Positions 23,901-34,713 of a DNA stretch of 64,000 nucleotides are shown piece after piece. Every line of letters begins with the position of its first letter. The first letter of the stretch is position 1. Source of the DNA: Bromus sterilis (taxonomy: Eukaryota; Streptophyta; Magnoliopsida; Poales; Poaceae); contig OX465600.1 in assembly GCA_950022295.1 (NCBI GenBank), positions 198,925,782 through 198,989,781 on the forward strand. The letters run 5' to 3'. The notes beneath the pieces are model-generated. The model was not told the origin of the DNA. It saw nothing but the letters and a program-made list of their open reading frames with translations, and made no database searches. A program made the translations under genes and the position numbers.

Positions 23901-25206
23901 TTGAGTCACCTAGGATCCGAGTTCCGGGTATATGTTTTAAGACTGAGCATGCCTAACCGCGTGTGGGATTTTATGGGGTCCCCTTTTCTTACCAACCTAG
24001 CTTCAAACATTTTCTAGTGGTGGCCCAAGCTGATTTACCATTTGAAACCGTGTGTGTGCTGGTCAGCTCCCAGTAGTTTTTGAACCAACCTGGACCAGTG
24101 AGGACATAGTTCCCTTGCTGGCCCATCATGACTGGCTGAGGACCCGGTTTCCCATGTGTGATTAACCGGCAATCCAAACCTGGAGTCATATGGTAGAGAC
24201 CAGATCGAGAGCGCGGCCGGCTCCTGAGCTGGATGTCGACTCACCGGAGGCCACCCGGATTTGTTTGTTGTTAGCTAGAGGGACCTGTCGTTTCAGATCT
24301 ATTGGAACTAAATCATAAAATGGTTGCCTGTCATGGGTAGCAACTGAGAGAGATGGGCGTGCGTGCGGAGGCTTGTAATGGGAAGTTGGTACACCCTTGC
24401 AGGGTTAATTCTTTTTGAGAAGCTGTGTCCACGGTTATGGACGACTTGAGACCTACTCCTTGTTCATAGACAACAACAACTGAGATAATCTTAATATAAC
24501 TTGATCAACGTGTGTGTGCCTTGACTGCTTCTTCTTCGTTGGGATGCGAAGAGGAGGACAAGGATAGGATAGGTGTTATGTTTGCGTAGTAGTTGATAGC
24601 AAGACTTGTTGGAGGCGATTCCTCATTGAATGCTTGGCTTCTTATCTTACTCTCTAGATCGTTAGCCACTTCATAAATGCTAGCGCGGCAGCAACCTCAC
24701 CACTTACCCCTTCCTTACCGTAAACTACTAGTTGTCCTAGAATGATGAGTGATGAAGTCCTTGCTGGGTCAGATGACCACTACAGTTGGATGCTGAGTAC
24801 TTCTGTACTCATGATACTACCCCCAAACTCTTTTCAGGGTTCTTGATCGACAACAGGTATGGTGATCGACGTTTCACGTGGAGACTCGACGACGACTAAT
24901 TAGGCGGATCCCGGCGGAGGGCCTGGACCCGTGTGGTTATGGGGATCGATGTTTTTCTCTTTGCCACTAGGCATTTGCTTGTAGTATGTACCCAGACATG
25001 TATCTTCCGTTGTTGTATTGTAATTAAGGCAGTTGTATGCCGATTTTATGAGATGTTGTATCCTTGTATCTGTAATGATGTGATATCATGTTGGAAATCC
25101 GGGGCATATGGCTATGTCATATGTCGCGGTGGGAACGATATGTGCTTCGTCCCCGGACCTGGATGGGAACATCTAGATCTGGAATAGTACCGCATATCGG
25201 GCCTTA
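20970..25206 (+). repeat. 5' LTR of the family-A element
   Basis: It starts TGTAACAGCCCAG and ends CGGGCCTTACA. A TATA box is at 21438-21445, then a GC-rich proline/serine-codon block (about 21530-22130), then a long T-rich stretch with several TTGTTGCAAC words. Two perfect short inverted repeats (21217-21237 and 22611-22627) are conserved in the 3' LTR. The ORF at 21532-21945 recurs at 26375-26788 but looks like composition, not a gene. Confidence 0.88.
21438..21445 (+). promoter_or_regulatory. TATA box of the family-A LTR
   Basis: TATATAAA in GGGCTATATAAAGACC, repeated at 26281-26288 in the second LTR. Confidence 0.6.
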
Positions 25207-25208
25207 CA

Positions 25209-25221
25209 ACTTGGTATCAGA
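25209..25221 (+). promoter_or_regulatory. Primer-binding site (initiator Met tRNA type)
   Basis: TTGGTATCAGAGC begins three bases after the LTR end. TGGTATCAGAGC is the usual complement of the plant initiator tRNA-Met 3' end in LTR retrotransposons. Confidence 0.85.
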
Positions 25222-25812
25222 GCCTGACCGACCGTAGGATCCCTTCTCTGGCCGAGGTCGAGTCTAGACAAAAACTATTTTTGTAATTACTAAGTTAGTT
25301 GTCGGAGAGTAGAATTCTTTTTACTCCTTACCCCTGCTCTGGTCAGGACCAGTGTCGTAAGAGTTTTAATTCTCGCCTTATCCCCTTTCAAACTCTAGGA
25401 TCTCGAGTGTGTGGAGTTTCAGAACTGTTACAATGCCTTTCTTGCAGCGTATTGTCTCGATTCCGAGCTCAGGTGGGAATTCCTGTAGTGCCTTTAGCTT
25501 CTTCAGTTTCGGATATCATCTGGGTCATCCTTTGCCCTCCCTCCTTTTGCCCGGGGTTTTCACGACTTGCGTCGAAAATCACTATCCCTTGATCTGGTTT
25601 TCGCGATCGTTCTTCCTCTAGTCACTGACGGTTTTGGTTTTTTCGACGACGCCGTCTCTCTGCGGAAAACTATCTCGACAGAAGTTAGACCTCGACATGG
25701 AGCAGAGTCCCTTGTTGGTGGTGTTGAAGATCAGCGACTCTCTTTTCTCTCCCCCCTAACCCCCGGATCGTCCAGGATCTCGGGACGAGATCCCTTGTTG
25801 GTGGTGTTGTAT
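25222..25812 (+). other. Internal remnant of the family-A element
   Basis: About 590 bp without a recognisable protein. Near the right end TCCCTTGTTGGTGGTGTTG occurs twice (about 25708 and 25792), and GGGACGAGATCCC resembles the sequence before the polypurine tract of C1. The polypurine tract itself is absent, so a deletion across the direct repeat is likely. Confidence 0.65.
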
Positions 25813-28231
25813 TGTAACAACCCAGATTTCACAAAAATTAAAAAAAATTGTTTTCGGTGTGAATTGTTTGATTGTCTGATTTGTTTGCGGTGTTTGCATC
25901 CCCGATTTATTGATCAGCGATTATTTTCCACCCTCTTATCTCGTATCGGACGGAGACCGACCCTTGCCACTCTGACACTCGACATTTGCGACACCGAGTT
26001 TCGCCCGATCACCGTCGCGAAAACCGCACGAGACCAGCCGCAACCAACGGAACGACAAAACCCCGTTTAATAATTAAACGGGTTATTTTTATAGCGCGCC
26101 GAAAGTGTTCTCGGAACGGTTCCAGCGCGAGGTGAACGCCACCGGATCGACGCGCTGATCGCGCAGTTCGAAGTTTTACCCGAATATGAGGTCCTGCGGA
26201 CCCCCGGCGGTTAGAAATGTAAACACCGCGCGCGCGAGAGAAAAACCGGGGATTTTTTTCAAACTGCCAGCCACCTGGGCTATATAAAGACCACCACACT
26301 CCCACCTCTTTCTAGGGTTTCCCTAGCCACAAAATTGCAGCCACCCCCTCCACTTTTCCCCCAATTTAGCAATTTTGCCCAATTTTCGCCCAAATTCTAG
26401 CCCCATGCGATCTGGACCGTTGGATCGGCCGATCGAACGGCCCAGATCAACCCAGCCTCCACCCACCTACCTCTCTTCTCTCTCTCCTCACCAACCGCAG
26501 CCGCCGCCCGTGGGCACATCGCCGCCGCCGCCGGCAGCCGCCCCGACCAGGGAGCCACCCTCCTCTTCCTCTCCTCTCCGTTCCTCCCTCTCCTCCTCTA
26601 GCTCTTACCCCGTCTCCCTCCTCTGCAGGTCCACCTCTGGCGCCATTCGAGCAGGCCGCGCCATGGCCGACGGGATCGGCCACCCGAGCCGAGCTCCTCA
26701 TCCTGCGGCCACCCGACGCCCTGCCCTGGCGAGATCCGGCGGGATCCCCGCGCCGCCGCACGCCCTCCAGGCCGTCCCAGCCTCCTAGCCGCCTCCTCGC
26801 TGCGGCAAGTCGGCCGCCGGCGCCTCCACTGGAGGTCCCGCTCGGAACGAGGACGGGCAGCCGGCCAGCCACCGCCATGGTCTGCCTCTAGCGCCTGGCC
26901 TGCCCTGGCCCAGCAACGGCGCAGCCCGCTGGCTCCACCCCAGCCTAGCCGCCTCGTGGGCCTCGGCCCACTTGTGAGAGCCCAGACCGCCCCCTTTTTT
27001 TCCCTTGTCTGTTTTTTTCTTTTTATCTATTTTTGGTAGGTCTGTAACTATTGCTGCTGATGTCTGTTTGTAACGTAATTTCCCGTTGACTCGTAGCTCC
27101 GAATGAAGTGATTCTTTTTTTGTTTGGTTGTGCTTTGTGTGCTCTAGAGTTCATCTTTAGTAAGTTATTTATTTTGAGGTAATTAGAATGGTGCAAATCA
27201 ATGTTGAAGTAGGCACGAGACTGTTAACTGTTGCTAATTCTGTCAAATGCTGTTGATGTTATTTTGTTGCAACTTTGATTGATGTTTGTGACACATCCAT
27301 GAGGCCTATTGCATTGATTCTTTTCCCTATGTGTTAAGCATCATGTGTACTTCATTTCCATGCTTTAACTTGTCATGTTTGGGTGCTTTAGCTATATTAA
27401 ATCTTGCTCCAAAGTGGTGATCCTGATGTTAATGTGCTGTTGTGCTGAAAACTGTTAATTTGTTGCAACTTCGGGTGACGGTTGCGTCGCAACCGTTTAT
27501 CGGAATTGAGTGATTCCAATTGCATATTGTTAAGCATCATGTCTAGTTCCATTACATGTATTGCATTGTTATGATATGCTTTCTGGTCATATATATTTTG
27601 AGCTCCAAAGTTGCTATCCCGCTGTTTTTGACAGCCACCTCTGTTTTTCTCTAAGTCTGTAACGTTCCGATGCCATGTTGCATGCTTAGTATCTTTTGAT
27701 CTATGATGCCTATTTGCATGATTCTTTTTTTCATGCCTTCCCTGTCATGTATACTTTAGTTCCATATCATTTGTGAGCATGTTTGCATTGATTATCCTGT
27801 TTATGCATTGCTCTAAAGTGTGCTTCCTGATGTTGGCAAATTGTGCCCGTAACTTGTTTTGCTTATATCTTTTTGACCGTAACTCCGTTTGGAGTGTGCC
27901 TTATATGTAACTTGATTAGTTTTTTGTGTACTTTTTGTTTATGCTATTGTTTGCGGTTGTTAACCAACCTAAAATATGGTTTAGGACAGAACAGTACAAA
28001 ATCCTTTAATTGTCGTGGGGTACTTAGTGGAATGCAATGTTTAGGTTGTGCCTCACTTGAATTGACTAGCATAGATAGTTTCCTTTATGCTTCACCTCTT
28101 GCCATGTTTGTGTGCTATGCCATGCTTTCTTGAGTTGCCATGTTAACAACCTTTGTTGATCACCTGTAGCTAAACAACTTGAACAATTCTAAATGTGCGG
28201 TATCGCCGTGTGTGACGAGTACTCCACTTAA
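25813..28231 (+). repeat. 3' LTR of the family-A element, truncated
   Basis: It starts TGTAACAACCCAG and follows the 5' LTR closely to CTCCACTTAACCTGT, then departs. About 1.8 kb of the LTR right end is missing. A 26-bp insertion near 27433-27458 distinguishes it from the 5' LTR. Confidence 0.85.
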
Positions 28232-29027
28232 CCTGTTAGTCCGAGTTCTTGTGTGCATGTTGATTCCGCATGTTTTGCATTCCTTGTCATATTCTGCTCT
28301 CAACTGCCAACAGGAAAAAGGAAACCAGTAAGTAACATGTCTTGATGAAGAACATAAGCGATACACAACACTAATCTGCCACCACATGCCTTCAGTCTCA
28401 GTACCTACAGCGGCCAGTTCAAAAACTCACTTATCCCCACAAGTATTGGTCTAATCTGCCACCAAATCCCTCAATTTTCGGGCTGAACACCACTGTTAAC
28501 TGAATCACAAAATTTCCCAAACACACACACCTCCCTGCTGCCCGTCATCCACTCCACCAAACACGGCAAGAAGGAGCAGCGAGGAAGAGAATAGGAGGAG
28601 GGCTCACCAGAGGACGAGCAAGTGGCGGCGTGGGGGAGATGAGAAGGCAGCGCCGATGCATCACGCTCCCCCTCCTCGACCTCTTCGACTCTCTTCACGC
28701 CCCGCAACCCTGCGCGCTCGCACCGATGGCTGATGGTCGCTGGCATCGGGAGAAAGGAGCACCGATGGCTGATGGCCGCCACCGCAGCCTCTGTGCACGG
28801 ATCTCCTAGGCCACCCTGGATCCAAATCGAGGAGGAGGCCGGCGGCATGGGGAGGACGGGGATGGCGGCGCCAAGAGAGGAGAGGAGGCGGCGGCAGCAA
28901 GAGTGGGTGAGGGGGTGGGTGGTGGCGGCTAGGGTTGAGAGGGGAGAGAGGGAGGAGCGAGCTGGTACTTATCCCCGCGCGCGACAGTAAAGCGCGCTGC
29001 CCGCGCGCTACAGTACGAAGCGAGGTA
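28232..29027. other. Spacer between family-A element and NLR
   Basis: No gene is supported. A direct repeat CTAATCTGCCACCA occurs near 28373 and 28452. A GC-rich part with minus-strand ORFs (28471-28848, 28661-29062) has low-complexity products. Around 28973-29013 there are complementary GCGCGC and CGCGCTACAGTA words, possibly the end of an unidentified DNA transposon. Confidence 0.5.
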
Positions 29028-30870
29028 CTATTCATCGGGAATAAAAGGCGACGTGGCCGCAACTTCGCTGGCTATGTGCCCAGGACCCTTTACTAGTTGG
29101 ATAAGATTCAGTCTGACGTGATTCATGTGCTCCGCTGCCTGCCTCTCCAACGATTCCTTCACACTTTCACTTATACCATGAGTACCCAACCGAATTTCCT
29201 TGAGGCTCCTGAGGGCTGACACCCCGGATAATGCATTCAACTTGTAGCAGCTCCAGCTTAGGCATTGTGTCTTCTTCAAACTGCACCGACTCAAGGTTGT
29301 CTAATTGAAAGAGCTGCAGCACCATGAGGCTCGGGAAAGATGAGCTCTGGAAATGGAGCTTTGTCCCCATGAACGAATAACCATAAAGGCATAGAACTGC
29401 AAGACTCGGTAGAGACCCAAGGGCTTGTATGACATCATCTTTCTCCAATCTGCTATACCATAGCACCAACTTGGAGAGATTCTGAAGGTGATGGATCCAT
29501 TCTGTTGCATTGACTAGCTTACCGACCAGAGTGAGGCTCTCGAGGCTGCTTGGTGGAAACAAAGCCTCACCCAAACAACCATCTAACTCATTCCCCTCGT
29601 AATCTGCTGCTGCAACAAACAAAGGTTGAAGTTGACTGTGACGAGCAATGGCAGACCATAACTCATTGATGTTTCCGCCGCTGATACCAACCACTTTCAG
29701 CTTACGCAGCTGAGAAAGCTCTCCGAGCTCTTTTACAGTGGCATTTCCATTTGCCCAAGAAGAAACATTAACATAACCTAGTGTGTGAAGGGCCTTCAAT
29801 TTACCAATCCCTCTAGGAACAACAACCTTTTCTGAATGCCCCTTACAGAAGCTGTTTAGCTTGAATGAATCATACATTTTCAAACAAGCATCTAAAACTT
29901 GTGGTCTCAAGAAAAGAGCATCTCCACGAAGCTGATGTAGCTTCCCAAGGTTGGTGATTGCTTCTGGCAACTCACGTATATATGTACCTCTAACATCCAG
30001 TGTTTGGAGGTGGCTCAAACTCCCCAGAGAATTAGGCAGGCATGAAATGTCCCCACATCCTCGAAGTGAAATGTACTTGAGGTGACGGAGCTGCCCGATT
30101 TTATCAAGATCATGATCCCTTAACCCTGATGTGTCTGCTAGGTCGAGCACTCGGAGGAACCTCATGTGGTTGGAGATGAAAAACGGTCTCCACTCTCCAA
30201 ACACGGTGAGTGACCGTACATGTGACAAGTCGAGCTTGCTCTCCAACATATCTTTATCCCTTTTCCAGCTGCTGCCTATGACAAGATGACGTATTGCACC
30301 TTGTGTGTCACTCAAACAACATCCTTCCTCCAGCGTGAAAACAAGGTTTTCCTCCCTGGCCTTTGAGATGCATATCTCACGCATCATATCATGAAGCTGG
30401 CAAGAACTGACTTTCTGACTATAAGGGTCTATCCCTTCCCCTATCAGGATCATACTCCTATCCATGAGCTCATCAAAGTACCTCCGACAAAGTTCAATTG
30501 CACTCACGCCATACATATCCCTTGAGTAACCCTCTGCAATCCACCGCCTCACTAGGCGTCCCCACTTAATTTTGTGGTCTTCTGGAAATATGGATAGGTA
30601 TAAGAAAACCAACTTGAGATGGTATGGCAAACCATCATAGCTCCTTATGAGAATTGTCTTTATTGCCCTAAGTTTAGGGTTTATTTCCAACTCAGTGTTA
30701 ATACCATCACTCATCTTCTTCCATTCAATAGAAGTTTTTGGATTTGTAGCTAGGAAACCACCGATAGTCGATATTGCAAGGGGAAGTCCACCACATTTCT
30801 GTATTAGAAGTCTTGCTTGCTCCATCATAGCTGGGAACAAATTATTATTTTCAATATTTTTCTTAAATAC
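29028..30870 (-). pseudogene. NLR exon 4: ARC2 and leucine-rich repeats, frameshifted near the end
   Basis: The first residues are VFKKNIENNN after a TTGCAG acceptor. Landmarks are CGGLPLAISTIGG (GLPL), FLYLSIFPED, LVRRWIAEGY and CQLHDMMREIC, which is LHD at the MHD position. Roughly a dozen LRRs follow, such as RFLRVLDLADTSGL and HLQTLDVRGTYIRELPEAI. The main frame stops at 29167. The family-like C-terminal tail, ALRSLKEIRLGTHG to SEVAATSPFIPDE, is in another frame ending at 29028, so a single-base indel lies near 29240. Confidence 0.8.
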
Positions 30871-32502
30871 CTGCAACACATATAATTTGACAAAGTTAAC
30901 TATCTAGAATAAAGATTTAATATAAGCTAAATTAATAATATGAAACAATATGAACTTGATAGTCCTAGCTTCCTTCTGTGGCTTCTGGAACAATAAGAGC
31001 CACGATCTTACTTTGATGTAACATTTTTGTTCAAATTTCCAATATGAACTTGAAGTTTTCTACATAAGGAGAATTCATTAAGGATTCGAAATTTTGTATC
31101 ATGTACACTAAACATTGGAATCCCGGGGGCATGATTGCAATAATACAAATATGTGCCTGCTTCTATTAAACAAACAAGTATCCGTCCTGGAGTATTGTGA
31201 GGACATCACTGCAACTGACTAGATGAGGCGAAACATACACAATAACGTTGTTCGGAGGAAGAAAGAATGTGAAATGTTTCCTCGAAGGATTACATAATTA
31301 CAATATCAACAAAAAGCTTTGGCTTGTTGAAGAAAAATATTAGGCACACAACTGCTACTACTTTAACTCTTCAAATTTATATGCACAGCAGGAGATAGTT
31401 AAATAAACTTTTTTTCCAAGAAAGTGAGAGCTTTGCGTCTAGTTTGCACTGATAGAAAAGAATACTTTACAAGCCTAAGTCTACGCCACAAGAACCAAAG
31501 AATAACACAGTGGAAACAGTTGAAAAACCCCTAGGCGCTCATTACAACAGACACTCCACCAATCCAACAATGGACTTAATGCCTTCCAGTCTTCCACACA
31601 CAAGATATGAGATAGACCAGCCGAAACCTCTGTCGCATGTGGAGAGAATGTAGCTCCTTAAAGAAGGGCAGAGCTAGGCCGCCTCAGTTCGAATCACCAC
31701 CTCACACTACCGACAAAGGCACCCCTGCCACACTGAGGTGGATCCTCGTCCCACAAAATAGAAGTACGCATGACCCACCACCTGGATGTCATACCACTGC
31801 ATGAAGACACACCCCATAACTACTATCACAATTAACTCCTGAGCCACAAGAATACAAGATGTTGTGCCCAACCTCCTCGCGATGCAGACAACCCATGCTA
31901 ACCAAAGCCAGGACCACAATCCGCTCCAATACCACGCGAACCAACAAACACCTACACCGTGGACACCACCGTGTACCTATGATCTAGACAATGCCCTGCA
32001 GATCCAGTGAGCCACCACTTGTGGCGCTCACGTGGACACAACAACATGTTTAATGTTGCCCTGACCTCTGCCAGAATCTATAGCAATGTCACCAGCATAC
32101 TCCAGATAGCATCCACAAACATGCTAACACATGACAATCGCCAGCTAACCACCCCACTGTGGCCCCAACATCCTGCGCATCAGAGGCACCACTCTCAGTG
32201 TCCAAGACAGAATCTCAGTCAACATGAACCCACTACAACGCCTGCCTAGAATTTAGCAGGCTAGCCCAGATCTAATATTCTTCAAGTTATAGTGGTGGCC
32301 ATTTTCCGAGATCAAATATTTAGGTATGTACAAGAATCTTTAGTATAAACTTATTTTTCAAAAGACATCAGGCTTTATACTCATAAACTCTGAACTGATA
32401 GAAATGGCAAGGTTACGAATATAATCTTATGTAAGGTACCAGTAATAAACATGAAGCAAAATTCATATGCTGCCGGGAAAAGGATACTAGTTATAGAAGT
32501 AC
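30871..32502 (-). other. NLR intron 3, 1.6 kb
   Basis: It is bounded by a GT donor (32502-32501) and a TTGCAG acceptor (30871). It has no long ORF with recognisable similarity. The middle part (about 31450-32280) is richer in GC than the rest and may be an inserted repeat, but I see no terminal repeats or duplication. Confidence 0.55.
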
Positions 32503-33228
32503 CTTAGATATGAATAGGTCAAGTGCAGCATCATCTTTCAGACCTTCAAGGCAGTACATGTTCTTGTCTTTTATTGAACAATGCTTTGCAATATTTTTCT
32601 CTCGTGTCGTGACTATGACCGTTCCAGCATTCTGTAAACACTGTTTGATAGAATTCCACTCGGAAGTGAACCATATATCATCAATAACAACAAGACACTT
32701 CTTTATTTTTAATACCCGGGCTAGCTCCTTATCTAATTCTTGAAGTCTCATCTTTTGCACTTGAGCTGCTGTTGCTTCAGCGGGGTCTTCTTGAATAGTA
32801 TTCCGGAGCTCCTTATCTAATTCTAACGAGTACTTCAGGGTTAAAAGGACGCGATGCAGTGGCCCAAGCACGCTTCCAGCCACCAAGCTCTTGGCTTCTG
32901 TAGATGCTTCGGACAAGAGTGGTTTTTCCAAGACCTCCCATTCCCCAAACTGAAACCACCTTACAACCTTGATTGATGTCTGATTGGGTAACTAATTTGA
33001 TGAGAATAGATTTCTCTGTTTCTCGGCCACAAAGCACTTCATCAGCCAGTTCTAGTGTCCTGCTACGATCAAACTTTCTAGCAGTTGAATTATAGACTTT
33101 TTCTTCGCCTGCATTTTCATGTTCTTCGTCTTCCTCCTGTATTTCATTGGTGGGCGATGCTGTGTTTTTCTCACTAGTAGTAACTTTGTTTGAATCAGAA
33201 ATGGGCTCAGAAGAAGAAGCTTGCATAG
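32503..33228 (-). pseudogene. NLR exon 3: second NB-ARC, frameshifted
   Basis: It begins with a Ser/Glu-rich linker (MQASSSEPISDSNK) and LCGRETEKS. It then has an intact P-loop VWGMGGLGKTT (about 32918-32950), and after the frameshift kinase-2 CLVVIDDIW, RNBS-B TVIVTTREKNIAKHC and GLKDDAALDLFISK before the GTACTT donor. Around 32830 the frame of NPEVLV must shift to reach LELDKELRNT. The 18-bp word AGCTCCTTATCTAATTCT occurs at about 32722 and 32808, so a repeat-linked deletion of the segment between RNBS-A and kinase-2 is plausible. The phase suggests part of this domain is lost. Confidence 0.75.
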
Positions 33229-33375
33229 CTTGAAATAAAAAAGAGATCTATCAAATTTGACTAGTTAAAAGTTCAGATGGATAAAAAGGAGCACACTAAC
33301 GAACATTTATACCACACAAATATAATGCATGGACATGGAATTCAAGATTTGAAAAATATCGATCAGCTGTTGGAG

Positions 33376-33477
33376 TCCGACCTTCAGTTTCTCCTTCTCC
33401 ACAGCAACAAGCCTTGCTTCGTTGGTATCAAATATTGCCACACTATCACTGCCCATGTTGACCTGCTCCTCTGGATT
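33376..33477 (-). other. Possible small NLR exon 2 or duplicated linker remnant
   Basis: After an AG acceptor-like site, the minus strand reads NPEEQVNMGSD..IFDTNEARLVAVEKEKLKVGL. This echoes exon 1 residues 146-176 (EEQASIATAAMFGINEARIAALGHEK). No good donor with the right phase joins it to exon 3, so its use is uncertain. Confidence 0.4.
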
Positions 33478-33570
33478 CTTCAATAAGATGCGAAATTAAA
33501 AGAAGAATCAATCGCCCATACATAAAAAGAAACAAATTTATATAAAAAATAATGCAAGAAAATGAACTAC

Positions 33571-34713
33571 CTTCTTGTGGAACAAGTAAATAGTTTGATC
33601 ACATGACAACTGCTTGAACTCCGAAAATTGGTACGGTTTCTCTGTGCACAACCTTGCAATTTCAATTTGCTGCGTGGAAACGATGATTCTACTTTGTTTC
33701 TTGTTGTCCGGAAAGTACTTTTTAATGCAATGCCACTCTTCTATTGTGGACAGGTCATTGATGACAATCAGGTAGCTATGGCTACACAACTGGGCATTAA
33801 ACACACGGACTAAATCACTTTGATCCATCTTCTCCATCTTGGCCAGAACGGACGAAACACTTGTTTCTTGTTCTGGCTTTCCATCATCATCATGGGAATT
33901 CTCATAAAACTGACTTACCAAGCTCCGGAGGAACTCTTGTGGATTGAAAGATGGCTGTCCAACCTCATCATGGGAATTTTCATAAAATTGCCTTACCAAG
34001 CTCCGAAGGAACTCTTGTGGGTTGAAAGGATGCATCAACCTGATCCAAGCACAGAATCCAAACCTTTTCAGTACCATTGGATCATCATAAACCTCCTGGA
34101 TGGCAAACGTCTCCCCGAGATTACCACTGGCTGCCCACACAGCGATCACCCTAAGGTTCACATCGTTGCTGGTAATCAGCTGGTGGAGGTCCACCATTGA
34201 TGATTTTTCATGCCCCAAGGCGGCAATCCTTGCTTCATTGATGCCAAACATTGCTGCAGTGGCAATACTGGCCTGCTCCTCTGCGGTGGTAGGCTTGGAG
34301 CCTGCGCTCTCCTTGATGAGGTGATAGCGCAGGTTCCTGTTGCTCACGTCCTCCACCTCGGCCCTCAGCTGCTTCACCTCCTTGGCGATGCGGCGCCGGT
34401 CACCTGGGTTGCGGGGGATGCACCCCAAAAATGGCTTTTTCTCGGAATGGAGGCCGAAATCCATGAGACTGTCCTCCACTTTGTAGGCCAGAACCCCGAT
34501 CTGTTTCACCCAGGTTGCAAGCACCTTGTTCTGGCTTTGCTCCTCATCAGCCGTCATCAGGAACGACTGCATCATCTGCAGTTCATCCTTGATAAAGTTC
34601 ACGTCGCGCTCGACGCCGAGCTGCAGAGCGATTTCCTCCGCAGCCTTGGAACTGGCGTAGCCCAGGGCGCCGCGCAGGGCGGCCTTCCCCAAGCTCACCC
34701 CCGTCGCCTCCAT
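33571..34713 (-). CDS. NLR exon 1: coiled coil and degenerate first NB-ARC
   Basis: The 381-residue exon opens MEATGVSLGKAALRGALGYA. An Rx_N-type coiled coil covers about residues 5-130, with VEDSLMDF (79-86) in the place of the EDVID motif. The NB-ARC follows from about 165. Its P-loop region reads AASGNLGETFA, so the Walker A lysine is Glu201. Kinase-2 is LIVINDLS (Asn-Asp instead of Asp-Asp), and RNBS-B is SRIIVSTQQ. A 26-residue tandem duplication (NPQEFLRSLVxQFYENSHD, about 231-275) is present. The exon ends AAG|GTAGTT. The ATG is the first in frame and fits the usual N-terminus of this group. Confidence 0.8.

Larger units (their letters stand above)
20970..28231 (+). mobile_element. Family-A LTR retroelement, tiny internal region, truncated 3' LTR
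   Basis: A complete 4.2-kb LTR (20970-25206), a primer-binding site, 0.6 kb of internal sequence (25207-25812) and 2.4 kb of a second LTR that stops at 28231. No gag, protease, RT or integrase is present. The lengths are compatible with a large non-autonomous LTR element or a deletion derivative. The right flank is unrelated DNA next to the NLR locus. No target duplication can be checked because the right end is missing. Confidence 0.85.
29028..34713 (-). pseudogene. NLR (CC-NB-ARC-NB-ARC-LRR) disease-resistance locus, frameshifted
   Basis: Plant NLRs are intracellular immune receptors that bind nucleotide through NB-ARC and sense pathogen effectors. Read on the minus strand, exon 1 (34713-33571) encodes an Rx-type coiled coil and a first NB-ARC. 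Exon 3 (33228-32503) encodes a second NB-ARC with GMGGLGKTT, and exon 4 (30870-29028) the ARC2 part and LRRs. Donors GTAGTT and GTACTT and acceptors ending TTTCAAG and TTGCAG are visible. Frameshifts near 32830 and 29240 should prevent a full product. The layout resembles grass proteins often named Pik-2-like; this is my recognition only. The sequence does not show whether it is transcribed. Confidence 0.85.

Noticed and set aside
25209..25221. tRNA gene at TGGTATCAGAGC sites (also 39900 and 57447)
   Set aside because: Only the 12-13 bases complementary to a tRNA 3' end are present, next to LTR ends, as expected for primer-binding sites.
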